Source: an archaeon
GTDB taxonomy: Archaea > Thermoproteota > Nitrososphaeria > Nitrososphaerales > UBA183
DNA: 43,670 nt
Direction of reading: 5' to 3'
Assembly: GCA_021786335.1 (NCBI GenBank)
Contig: JAJYNM010000073.1
Span: 1-43,670, forward strand
The notes under the pieces were generated by a model, which did not search any database, was not told where the DNA came from, and was given only the letters and a program-made list of their open reading frames with translations. Positions 15,678 to 23,163 of the stretch are shown one piece after another. Within the stretch, counting starts at the first letter, position 1, and the number at the start of each line of letters is the position of its first letter. The translations under genes and the position numbers were made by a program.

Positions 15678-15684
15678 TTTCCCC

Positions 15685-15692
15685 CTATAAGG
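15685..15692 (-). promoter_or_regulatory. TATA box of sufB
   Basis: CCTTATAG on the minus strand, about 40 bases upstream of the sufB TTG and overlapping the sufC stop codon. Spacing predicts a transcription start near 15662, inside or next to the palindrome. Confidence 0.6.
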
Positions 15693-16470
15693 TTTGCCCA
15701 ACCTGCGGGGGCGCCTGCTCCTCTTCCCTGTAGCCCCTGATCCATGTGTACCCCTTCTCCTCAAGGAGCCTCGACAGCTCCTCGCCGCCGGACTCGATTA
15801 TCCGACCTTCGAACATCACGTGGACGAACTGTGGTCTCACGTACTTCAGTATCCTCTGATAGTGGGTTATGAGGAGAGAACCCATCTGAGGGCCGGACAC
15901 CTTGTTGATCCCTTCGGCCACGACCCTGAGAGCGTCGATGTCCAGTCCTGAATCGGTCTCGTCCAGAACCGCGAACTTCGGCTGCATGAGCGCCATCTGA
16001 AGGATTTCAGCCTTTTTCTTCTCCCCGCCAGAGAAGCCTTCATTCAGATAGCGGTTCAAGAAGGATTCGTCCATGTTCAGGAGCTTCAACTTCTCAGCTA
16101 CGACTTCTTTGAACTCGAATATGGTCGGGGACTCCGAGCCTGCCGGACGGGAGTTGTTGTAAGCGGCTCGAAGGAAGGAGAACATGCTCACTCCCTGGAC
16201 GCTCACCGGGTATTGGAACGCGAGGAAGAGACCCTTCTTCACCCTCTTGTCTGGGGGGAGGCCCACCACACTCTCCCCGTCTATCAATATCTCACCCGAG
16301 GTCACCTGGTACTTGGGGTGCCCCATGACGGTGTAGGCGAGGGTGCTCTTACCGGAGCCGTTGGGGCCCATCAGCGCGTGGGTCTCCCCCTGGCCGACGG
16401 AGAGGTTGACTCCCTTGAGTATCTCCTTGCCTTCGACTGAAGCATGGAGCTCCTTTATCTCTAGCTTCAT
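15685..16470 (-). CDS. sufC: SufC, Fe-S assembly ATPase
   Basis: ABC-type soluble ATPase that energises SufBD, 261 residues. Walker A is MGPNGSGKSTL, the signature is FSGGEKKKAEILQ, and Walker B is KFAVLDETDSGLDIDALRVV with the SufC-specific EtDSGLD; the switch His is in LLITHYQRIL. It is monocistronic with its own TATA box and palindrome. sufB follows 36 bases later with a separate promoter. Confidence 0.97.
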   Translation of the reverse strand: MKLEIKELHASVEGKEILKGVNLSVGQGETHALMGPNGSGKSTLAYTVMGHPKYQVTSGEILIDGESVVGLPPDKRVKKGLFLAFQYPVSVQGVSMFSFLRAAYNNSRPAGSESPTIFEFKEVVAEKLKLLNMDESFLNRYLNEGFSGGEKKKAEILQMALMQPKFAVLDETDSGLDIDALRVVAEGINKVSGPQMGSLLITHYQRILKYVRPQFVHVMFEGRIIESGGEELSRLLEEKGYTWIRGYREEEQAPPQVGQTL

Positions 16471-16494
16471 AACCTGAATCGCCGAACCCCGGTT

Positions 16495-16504
16495 CGTATT
16501 TAAG
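16495..16504 (-). promoter_or_regulatory. TATA box of sufC
   Basis: CTTAAATACG on the minus strand, centred 30 bases upstream of the sufC ATG. The shared palindrome starts 4 bases further upstream. Confidence 0.7.
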
Positions 16505-16508
16505 GATT

Positions 16509-16522
16509 ATAACGTATGTTAT
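16509..16522. promoter_or_regulatory. Palindrome, candidate operator at the sufC promoter
   Basis: ATAACGTATGTTAT, the reverse complement of the sufB-promoter copy, so both sites have identical arms. It lies directly upstream of the TATA box, over the BRE position. That could suit activation or blocking of TFB. Confidence 0.7.
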
Positions 16523-16532
16523 TGAATTCTGG

Positions 16533-17018
16533 CTACCAGACGGCACTGACCTTCTTTGCCATAGCTTCAAGGAACTCCTTGTCGACCGACGAGAACGCGT
16601 CCAGTTGATCGCTGTCTATGTCGATCTCCCCCACGACCCGTCCGTCGTGCAAGATCGGGACCACGATTTCCGCCTTCGTCGAAAGAAAGCATTGGAGATA
16701 CCTCGGGTCCTTCCCTACGTCAGAGACTATCTCTGTCCTCCCAGCCTTGGCGGCGAAGCCGCACACGCCCTTCCCTATCGGGATGCGGGTGTGTTCCGTA
16801 GGTGAAGGCCCAGCCCAGGACTCTAGGACCAGGTCGTTCCCTTCGACGGCATAGATCCCTACCCACGAGTAGGTGGAGACAGAGGCGTTCAGGAACTTCG
16901 CGACGGCGTCCCTCGCGGCCCTCCCATTGGAATTCCCCAGCGCGGAGTCAAGGCCGACGAGGATTTCCTTTGCCTGCTCCCTGCTGAGTCTTCCCATCGT
17001 GGACTTCAAACTCCTCAC
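16533..17018 (-). CDS. GAF-domain protein, free methionine-(R)-sulfoxide reductase-like
   Basis: A 161-residue single-GAF protein. SWVGIYAVEGNDLVLESWAG, IPIGKGVCGFAAKAG, CFLSTKAEIVVPIL and GEIDIDSDQLDAFSSVD follow the fRMsr (YebR/MsrC) pattern. Two of the three fRMsr cysteines are recognisable (C86 and C110). The first, ten residues before C86, is His76 here. It could reduce free methionine sulfoxide using the two remaining Cys, or be a ligand-sensing GAF protein. The start may be ATG 17018 or ATG 16997. It sits between sufC and an aquaporin, which would suit an oxidative-stress context. Confidence 0.75.
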   Translation of the reverse strand: MRSLKSTMGRLSREQAKEILVGLDSALGNSNGRAARDAVAKFLNASVSTYSWVGIYAVEGNDLVLESWAGPSPTEHTRIPIGKGVCGFAAKAGRTEIVSDVGKDPRYLQCFLSTKAEIVVPILHDGRVVGEIDIDSDQLDAFSSVDKEFLEAMAKKVSAVW

Positions 17019-17050
17019 TATTCTCCTGATTTATCTGTTAGCGACCCTTT

Positions 17051-17746
17051 TCAGGCTCTGCTCTCTATCAGGTACCTGTAGACCAGCCCGGCGGCGATTC
17101 CACCAAGCACAGGGCCGACGAGATAGATGTACCAGTAGCCAGGGTAGAACCCGGACGCGATCATAGGGCCAAACGCCCTCGCCGGATTCATTGCTGCGCC
17201 GGTGAGGTTCCCAGCAACCAGGACGTCAGCCACCACTGCAAGCCCTACGCCCAGTCCGCCTATCCGTGGGGCCCTAGGGTCGACCGCCGTCCCGTAGACG
17301 GCGAAGACGAGCACGAACGTCAGTAGCCCTTCGATTGCCATCCCTTGAGCGGCTGTCAGGGCGCTGCTGAGGGTCGGCGAACCCCACTTAACGCTGTCCC
17401 CGAGGGCCGATGGGAAGGAGGCCTCCAGCGCCAGTCCGGCGGCTGTCGCCCCAACCAGTTCCGCGATTATGTACGGCACTACGTCTCTGGACTTCAGCTT
17501 CCTCCCCGCCCAAAGACCCAGGGTGACCGCCGGGTTCAGAGCCCCGCCGGAGACGGCCATGGTGGCCGAGATCGCCACCCCGAGCCCGAGCCCGTTCGCG
17601 AGGGCAGCGATGAGTATCGCAGCGGCCGAATTAGGACCGACCAGGCTTGCGGTGCCGACGGCAGACCCAGCGCCGACGAGGACGAAGACGAAGGTCCCCA
17701 CAGCCTCAGCCGCGAGCTTCTTCGAAAGGGTCGGGGTGGCGGACAA
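17051..17746 (-). CDS. Aquaporin/glycerol facilitator (MIP family)
   Basis: A 231-residue channel for water or small neutral solutes. Six membrane helices and two half-helices with both NPA boxes are visible: GGALNPAVTLG (about residue 70) and GAAMNPARAFGP (about residue 186). The Arg after the second NPA is kept. The start is TTG at 17746, with a TATA-like CTTAAGAATT about 35 bases upstream, divergent from the thermosome promoter. Water versus glycerol selectivity cannot be settled by eye. Confidence 0.93.
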   Translation of the reverse strand: MSATPTLSKKLAAEAVGTFVFVLVGAGSAVGTASLVGPNSAAAILIAALANGLGLGVAISATMAVSGGALNPAVTLGLWAGRKLKSRDVVPYIIAELVGATAAGLALEASFPSALGDSVKWGSPTLSSALTAAQGMAIEGLLTFVLVFAVYGTAVDPRAPRIGGLGVGLAVVADVLVAGNLTGAAMNPARAFGPMIASGFYPGYWYIYLVGPVLGGIAAGLVYRYLIESRA

Positions 17747-17828
17747 AACGTTCGGCGGCGTCCTTAACTGGCCGCACTTAAGAATTCCCTCTCTCCGTAC
17801 GGATGTGCTTCCTCGACCCGGAACAACT

Positions 17829-17836
17829 CTTATAAA
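17829..17836 (+). promoter_or_regulatory. TATA box of the thermosome gene
   Basis: CTTATAAA, centred 27 bases upstream of the ATG at 17860, so the message is predicted to be leaderless or nearly so. A small interrupted repeat CGGT-TGTAT-ACCG lies between the box and the start. Confidence 0.8.
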
Positions 17837-17859
17837 CCATCGGTTGTATACCGGACTTT

Positions 17860-19494
17860 ATGTCAGCGACTGGACAGCCTGTCATAATTCTGAAAGAGGG
17901 TTCCGGTGAGTCTAGAGGGAGGGAGGCTCAGAGGAACAACGTCGCCGCAGCGAAGCTCATCGCCGAAGTTGTCAGGACTTCACTGGGGCCGCGTGGTATG
18001 GACAAGATGCTCGTCGACTCCATGGGAGACGTCACCATAACCAACGACGGCGCGACGATGCTGAAGGAGCTCGACGTCCAGCATCCGGCGGCGAAGATGA
18101 TGGTTGAGATAAGCAAGGCCACGGACAACGAAGTCGGCGACGGGACGACGTCAGCGGTGGTGGTGGCAGGGGCGCTGCTCGAGAAGGCAGAGGAGCTGAT
18201 CAACAAGGACGTCCACCCCGTGGTGGTGGTGGACGGGTACGGCCGAGCCGCAGAGAAGGCCCAGGAAATCCTCGAGGCGATAGCGGAGAAGGTCAACCCC
18301 GAGAGCAGGGCAGACCTGCTGAAGGTAGCGAACACCAGCATGATGACGAAGCTGGTGAACGAAGACTCTCCACACCTGGCCGGGATAGTGGTCGACGCAG
18401 TGCTTCAGGTAGCGGAGAAGCGCGGGGACGGGTTCAAGGTGGACATAGACAACGTTAAGGTCGAGAAGAAGCCGGGCGGAGCCCTCACGGACACGCAGAT
18501 GATCAAGGGGCTGGTGCTGGACAAGGAAGTCGTCCACTCAGGGATGCCCAAGCGTGTAGCCGAGGCGAAAATCGCTCTGGTCAACTCGGCCCTGGAGATC
18601 GAGAAGACTGAGTTCTCAGCTGAGATAAGGATCAACGACCCCCAGCAGATGCAGCAGTTCATGGACGAGGAGACGAACATCCTGAAGGGGATGGTGGAGA
18701 AGGTCCGGGCGGCCGGGGCGACCGTTCTGATCTGCCAGAAGGGGATCGACGACCTCGCGCAGCACTTCCTCGCGAAGTCAGGGATTCTGACGGTGAGGCG
18801 CGTCAAGGAGAGCGACATGACCAAACTGGCGAAGGCGACCGGCGCCAGGATCGTCACCAACCTCGATGACCTCACCTCGAAGGACCTTGGGTATGCGAAG
18901 CTGGTGGAAGAGAGGAAGCTCGAAGAAGACAAGTGGGTGTTCTTAGAGGGGGCTAAGAACCCGAAGGCAGTGAGCATCCTCGTGAGGGGAGGGACCCAAC
19001 GGGTGGTGGACGAAGCCGAGAGGGCGCTCCACGACGCGCTGATGGTGACGAAGGACGTCGTCGAGCTTCCTGCGGTCGTAGCCGGCGGCGGTGCTCCCGA
19101 AGAGGAGGTCTCGATACAGCTACGCAACTGGGCGCAGAAGCTCTCTGGGAGGGAGCAGCTCGCTGCCCTGAAGTTCGCCGACGCCATGGAGAGCATCCCC
19201 TTGACGCTCGCAGAGAATGCGGGGATGGACCCGATTGACACGCAGGTCGACCTGAGGGCGAAGCACGGCAAAGAGGGGAAGTGGTATGGAGTCGATGCTC
19301 TCAACGGGAAGGTTACCGACATGTACTCGAAGTCGGTGTGGGAGCCCCTCGCGGTGAAGCTCCAGATACTCCGCGCGGCGACCGAGGCGGCGTCGATGAT
19401 CCTCAGGATCGACGACGTGATAGCGGCGAGCAAGATGAAGGCCCCCCCTACCCCGCCAGGAGGCGGAGGGATGGGCGGCATGCCGCCCATGTAG
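17860..19494 (+). CDS. thsA: Thermosome subunit (group II chaperonin)
   Basis: ATP-dependent protein-folding chaperonin subunit, 544 residues. NDGATMLKELDVQHPAAKM (from ~62) and GDGTTSAVVVAGALL (from ~93) are the nucleotide-site motifs, and the apical region carries the built-in lid. The C-terminus ends in PPGGGGMGGMPPM, the usual flexible Gly-Met tail. A single-gene transcription unit with a strong TATA box. Which paralogue (alpha, beta or gamma) it is cannot be told from this window. Confidence 0.97.
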   Translation: MSATGQPVIILKEGSGESRGREAQRNNVAAAKLIAEVVRTSLGPRGMDKMLVDSMGDVTITNDGATMLKELDVQHPAAKMMVEISKATDNEVGDGTTSAVVVAGALLEKAEELINKDVHPVVVVDGYGRAAEKAQEILEAIAEKVNPESRADLLKVANTSMMTKLVNEDSPHLAGIVVDAVLQVAEKRGDGFKVDIDNVKVEKKPGGALTDTQMIKGLVLDKEVVHSGMPKRVAEAKIALVNSALEIEKTEFSAEIRINDPQQMQQFMDEETNILKGMVEKVRAAGATVLICQKGIDDLAQHFLAKSGILTVRRVKESDMTKLAKATGARIVTNLDDLTSKDLGYAKLVEERKLEEDKWVFLEGAKNPKAVSILVRGGTQRVVDEAERALHDALMVTKDVVELPAVVAGGGAPEEEVSIQLRNWAQKLSGREQLAALKFADAMESIPLTLAENAGMDPIDTQVDLRAKHGKEGKWYGVDALNGKVTDMYSKSVWEPLAVKLQILRAATEAASMILRIDDVIAASKMKAPPTPPGGGGMGGMPPM

Positions 19495-19503
19495 GGTAGA
19501 GGC

Positions 19504-20445
19504 TCAGACTAGCTTCACATCAAGGAAGGTCCCGCCAGCCCTCGCCAATTCGTACAGCGCGCTGGCCACGGCGACGTCTTCGATGGCCGCCCCCCCTGAC
19601 TTGAACAGGGTACGTCCCTCGGGCTGCCGCCTCCCTGCGACCACCTCGCCCAGCTCCACAGCTGAGTCCCATGAGAATTGCCCCGCTTCTGCCGCCCTTA
19701 TTAGCTCCCCGTACTCGAGCTTGGCCTGGGCGAGGTCGTCGACTGCCACCGTCTGGAATGACGCGACCGCGTCGGTCGAGATCTCGGCGTGGGTCGGGAC
19801 GTTGGCGCCGCAGATGTTGGCGTGAGATACACCCCTGAGCATGGCACCATCCAGGAAGGGCAAGGTGGACGAAGTGATGGTGGTGGCAATCTGGGCACCC
19901 CTGACGGCCTGCTCAGGAGAGCCGAACGCCTTTGCGGCGAAGCCTTTCTCTTCCAGCGCCCTGGCGAAGGCGCCTCGGCTCCTTTCGTTGGGGCTCCAAA
20001 TCCGCACCTCCTCCACCGACATGATGGATCGGAGGGCGAGAATCTGGGTCAGCGCCTGCTTCCCTGAGCCTAAGATTGCGACCGACCCAGAGGCGTTCCT
20101 GTAGAGATGTTTCGTAGCCACGGCAGAAGCGGCCCCAGTCCTGAACCTGCCGAGCATGTCCGCCCCCATCACTGCGAGCGGCTTGGAGTCGGCTGCGTCG
20201 AAGAGGACGACCACGAAGTTCGTGCCGGACTTAGAGGAGAGGTAGGCTTTCAACCCGGCGCGCCCGAGATATGGCATGCTGGCGTGCATCACGCTCAGCG
20301 TGGACGATGCCCCTCTAGTCCTAGTTCGCATGAAGTTCTCCGCTTCGCCCTGCCCCTTCCTCCGGAAGGCCTCTTCAACGACACTCACCACTTCGTCCAT
20401 GTCGAGGAGGCCCTCGACGTCCGCCTCTGACAGGATTAGCGTCAA
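19504..20445 (-). CDS. Ornithine cyclodeaminase/mu-crystallin family dehydrogenase
   Basis: A 313-residue NAD(P)-dependent enzyme of the OCD family, which includes ornithine cyclodeaminase, archaeal alanine dehydrogenase and imine reductases. The fold is seen from KAYLSSKSGTNFVVVLFD, GRFRTGAASAVATKHL, and the Rossmann motif VAILGSGKQALTQI to ICGANVPTHAEISTDAV. The substrate cannot be assigned. It starts at TTG 20445 in a TTGA overlap with the upstream coiled-coil gene. Confidence 0.85.
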   Translation of the reverse strand: MTLILSEADVEGLLDMDEVVSVVEEAFRRKGQGEAENFMRTRTRGASSTLSVMHASMPYLGRAGLKAYLSSKSGTNFVVVLFDAADSKPLAVMGADMLGRFRTGAASAVATKHLYRNASGSVAILGSGKQALTQILALRSIMSVEEVRIWSPNERSRGAFARALEEKGFAAKAFGSPEQAVRGAQIATTITSSTLPFLDGAMLRGVSHANICGANVPTHAEISTDAVASFQTVAVDDLAQAKLEYGELIRAAEAGQFSWDSAVELGEVVAGRRQPEGRTLFKSGGAAIEDVAVASALYELARAGGTFLDVKLV

Positions 20446-20693
20446 GCCCGCTGCGCTTCTTCTCTGCGTTCCTCCGCCTCGGGCGTCCCCCAGCGGCCTA
20501 CCCGGGGGGGGTTCTTCGTCCGGAACAGTGCCATCCCCTGCTGATATCGCTGGAGCTCTACCTCCAGAAACTTGATGTCTGACGCCACTGACGCCGAGTC
20601 CTTGTCGGTCCCCTTCTTCCCAGTCAACTCGGCCAGCTTGGCCCTCTTCTCTTCCAGCATCCTTGAGAGCAACTGTTCATACTCCGTGGTCAA
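20442..20693 (-). CDS. Small coiled-coil protein of unknown function
   Basis: An 83-residue, highly charged protein, MTTEYEQLLSRMLEEKRAKL onward, with two helical stretches (about 3-25 and 36-56) likely to form a coiled coil and a basic/acidic tail. I do not recognise the family. It starts at TTG 20693, about 33 bases from the centre of a TATA box shared with the divergent DUF371 gene, and overlaps the OCD-family gene by 4 bases, so the two form an operon. Confidence 0.6.
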   Translation of the reverse strand: MTTEYEQLLSRMLEEKRAKLAELTGKKGTDKDSASVASDIKFLEVELQRYQQGMALFRTKNPPRVGRWGTPEAEERREEAQRA

Positions 20694-20721
20694 GGGGACT
20701 TGGGGACGGCGGAGCCTCGAA

Positions 20722-20730
20722 ACTATAAAG
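20722..20730. promoter_or_regulatory. TATA box probably shared by two divergent genes
   Basis: ACTATAAAG on plus, CTTTATAGT on minus. It lies 30 bases before the plus-strand ATG at 20756 and 33 bases before the minus-strand TTG at 20693. No second TATA-like element is visible in the 62-base gap. Confidence 0.6.
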
Positions 20731-20755
20731 ACGTTGTCAGTGGGCTGGAGCTACG

Positions 20756-21220
20756 ATGTTAGCCACCCCCAGGGAGGTTTCATCGGTGAGGGAAGGCGGA
20801 CCAGTCAGGGACGAAGTGAGCTTCCGAGGTCACCCGATGGTGAGGTCCACCCATGCTACCACCATGGAGGTCACCACCGACGGACATCTGACGGAGAAGG
20901 GTGACTGCATAATAGGCGTCGGGGCTGACAAAGGGTGCGCCGGGATCAGCCAGGCTGTGAGGGAAGGGTTGCGGAGGACAGGGGCCAAGGTCACCATCAG
21001 GATTAGAGTCGGAGGGCGCACCTTCCAGGCCGCGGCTCAGGGGGACTCCAGGCTCGAGCTTTCCCATCCGCATGATATCGTGATCAGGAAGAGCGGGTTC
21101 GTCAGCGACAGGACGCTAGCGGTGGGGGCGAGCGCAGCCGCGAAGGACATCCCCAGGGACATGGTCAGGCTGCTGAGGAGTCCTGCGACCACGGGGACAC
21201 TCGAGATAGAGGTGGAGTGA
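20756..21220 (+). CDS. DUF371 family protein
   Basis: A 154-residue protein of the archaeal DUF371 family, function unknown. The conserved core FRGHPMVRSTHATTMEVT, then GDCIIGVGADKGCAGIS, HPHDIVIRKSGFVSDRTLAVGAS and AAKDIPRDMVRLL is clear. About 20 extra residues precede it. The predicted message is leaderless from the shared TATA box. The stop overlaps the GTG of the next gene (GTGA), so it is co-transcribed with the mevalonate-pathway homologue. Confidence 0.85.
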   Translation: MLATPREVSSVREGGPVRDEVSFRGHPMVRSTHATTMEVTTDGHLTEKGDCIIGVGADKGCAGISQAVREGLRRTGAKVTIRIRVGGRTFQAAAQGDSRLELSHPHDIVIRKSGFVSDRTLAVGASAAAKDIPRDMVRLLRSPATTGTLEIEVE

Positions 21221-22167
21221 CGTTGGCGAGGTTCAGGGCAGAGGCGTACACCATGCAAGCGCTGGTGAAGTATCACGGCCTCAAGGACTGGAAGCTGAGG
21301 CTCCCGTACCACGACAGCATCTCAGTCAACACGACTTGCATGAAGACGGAGGCGTCTATCACAGACACAGAGAGGGGGGGTGTCTTCATAGAAGGAAGGC
21401 AGAACGACTCCGCCAACGTCCGGCTCCAGGGGGTCGTGTCTAGTATGGACCCCTCGAAGAGGGTCGTCGACCTCAGGATAGACAGCCGGAACGTCCCAAC
21501 AGGGAAGGCGAAAGGGATAGGTTACTCATCATCGGCTGGCGCGGCGCTGACCCTCCTCGCCCATAGGCTCCTGACCGGGACCACCCCCGACCTACCCCGA
21601 CTCTCCAGGAAGGCTCGGCTGTTCGCAGCGTCCGCCTCGCGGTCTCTGGTCGGCGGCTTTTCGAGGCTGTATGCGGGGAAGGATGACGAAAGCACCTACG
21701 CCGAGAGGTTCGCCGACGCCAAGGTGATGGACCTGCGCATGGTGGTCGTCCCCCTCCCGTCGAGGGTACGGACAGAAGACGCGCACAGAGAGGTGCTCAC
21801 CTCTCCCTTCTTCCAGGCGAGGGTGGAGTCAGCCCAGAAGCGGTGCGACGAGATGGAGAAGGCCATCCGGGGGAACGACCTCGACGCCATCGGCAGGCTG
21901 GCAGAAAGGGACACCCTCGAACTCCACAGCCTGACCATGACCGGGGACAGCGGTCTGGTCATAATGACAGAGGACTCCATCAGGATAATCAGGAAGGTGA
22001 GAGACATGCGGGAGGACGGGATAAAGGCGTACTACTCCATGCAGACCGGGCCGTCGGTCTTCATCAACACAGACGAGAAGGACCAAGACAAGGTTCTGAA
22101 TGCCATGGAGAAACTCGGTTACAGGGCGTACCTTTCCGGGGTCGGTGGAGAGGCGAGGATCCTGTGA
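21217..22167 (+). CDS. Diphosphomevalonate decarboxylase-family protein (GHMP fold), catalytic Asp replaced
   Basis: A 316-residue GHMP-superfamily protein of the mevalonate decarboxylase group, probably in isoprenoid (archaeal lipid) synthesis. LVKYHGLKDWKLRLPYHDSISV, GIGYSSSAGAALTL and SASRSLVGGF (Arg142, matching the catalytic Arg) are family motifs. In AYYSMQTGPSVFIN the position of the catalytic Asp of characterised decarboxylases (TFDAGPN in yeast) is Gln276. It may be a kinase-only enzyme or act on another phosphorylated mevalonate. The GTG start overlaps DUF371. Confidence 0.82.
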   Translation: MTLARFRAEAYTMQALVKYHGLKDWKLRLPYHDSISVNTTCMKTEASITDTERGGVFIEGRQNDSANVRLQGVVSSMDPSKRVVDLRIDSRNVPTGKAKGIGYSSSAGAALTLLAHRLLTGTTPDLPRLSRKARLFAASASRSLVGGFSRLYAGKDDESTYAERFADAKVMDLRMVVVPLPSRVRTEDAHREVLTSPFFQARVESAQKRCDEMEKAIRGNDLDAIGRLAERDTLELHSLTMTGDSGLVIMTEDSIRIIRKVRDMREDGIKAYYSMQTGPSVFINTDEKDQDKVLNAMEKLGYRAYLSGVGGEARIL

Positions 22168-22376
22168 GCGAGACCGTCAGTGTACGCGACTACCTACGGC
22201 AGCTGGAAAGGACCAAGTCAGGGAAGGACGAACAGGTGAGAGAGGGGCTGGAGACGTTCATAGGCCTATGGGAGAAGGCGATCGAAAACGGGGTAGTCAG
22301 CGAGGCCGACAGCGTGGAAGCCGCGCTGGCGAAGCTTGAGAAGAAAGGGGGGCTCTATCGCGCAGCGGGGGCCTAG
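22164..22376 (+). CDS. Small helical protein of unknown function
   Basis: A 70-residue protein starting at GTG 22164 (GTGA overlap with the upstream gene), VSETVSVRDYLRQLERTKSG onward. It is charged and mostly helical with no cysteine or membrane segment. Its stop overlaps the convergent SDR gene by 4 bases. I do not recognise it. The tight coupling with the mevalonate-pathway homologue supports a real gene. The open frame extends upstream inside that gene, but no credible start lies there. Confidence 0.55.
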   Translation: MSETVSVRDYLRQLERTKSGKDEQVREGLETFIGLWEKAIENGVVSEADSVEAALAKLEKKGGLYRAAGA

Positions 22377-23146
22377 CGGGGTGCCTCTCCCCCGTCGAGG
22401 GACACCACCTGCCCGGTGATGTAGCTGGACTCGTCGCTGGCCAGGAAGAGCGCGAGGCTGGCAGCCTCCGACGGCCTTCCGAACCTCCCCAGGGGGATGG
22501 CGCCGAGGTAGGAGCGCTTCTGTTCTTCGCCCAGCCAGCTCACCCAGGAAGTCTCGATCGACCCGAACGCCATGCAGTTCACCCTGATCTTCGGGGCGAG
22601 CATCTTCGCCAGCATCCTGGTCATGGAGACGACCGCCCCTTTGGCCGAGGCATAGATTAGACCGTCGGTGTCGCCCACGAGGGCCGGTATCGATGCGACG
22701 TTGATTATGGAAGAACCGCGTTCCATCAGCCTGGCTGCGCCTTTTACGCAGAGGAAGGTGCCGAAGGCGTCGACGGCGAAGACCCGCTTCCACATTTCGA
22801 GGGTGGTGTCTTCCAGGCTGAGGCTCCACAGCTTCGGGTCTGCCAAGCCCGCTGTGTTGACCAGGATGTCCAGGCCCCCCAGCTTCCCACTGACTTCATC
22901 GAACATCGCATCGACGCTTGAGCTGTCCGAGACGTCGGCGTGGACAACGAAGGCCTTCCCACCAGCGCTCTTGATGGACCGGAGGACTGGTTCCCCGTGA
23001 GGCGAGCGCCGACGGTGGTTGATTGCTACCGTCGCCCCTTCTTTCGCAAAGAGCTTTGCCACCCCCGCGCCTATCCCCTGAGAGGAACCGGTGACAAGGG
23101 CCCTCTTCCCCTCCAGCCTCAAGCGGTCCGACGGGCCGGCTCCCAT
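22373..23146 (-). CDS. Short-chain dehydrogenase/reductase
   Basis: A 257-residue SDR of the classical type, NAD(P)-dependent. The TGSSQGIGAGVAKLF cofactor loop, DILVNTAG, catalytic Ser in NVASIPALVGD, YASAKGAVVSM with Tyr and Lys, and a C-terminal SYITGQVVSLDGGEAP give a FabG-like protein. The substrate is unknown. It lies 17 bases after the HEAT-repeat gene, so the two are probably co-transcribed. Confidence 0.9.
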   Translation of the reverse strand: MGAGPSDRLRLEGKRALVTGSSQGIGAGVAKLFAKEGATVAINHRRRSPHGEPVLRSIKSAGGKAFVVHADVSDSSSVDAMFDEVSGKLGGLDILVNTAGLADPKLWSLSLEDTTLEMWKRVFAVDAFGTFLCVKGAARLMERGSSIINVASIPALVGDTDGLIYASAKGAVVSMTRMLAKMLAPKIRVNCMAFGSIETSWVSWLGEEQKRSYLGAIPLGRFGRPSEAASLALFLASDESSYITGQVVSLDGGEAPR

Positions 23147-23163
23147 GACTTAAGGGTTGGAGG

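Noticed and set aside
17837..17858. CGGT-TGTAT-ACCG as a heat-shock operator of the thermosome gene
   Set aside because: The arms are only four bases and no second copy was seen; kept only as a remark under the TATA box.
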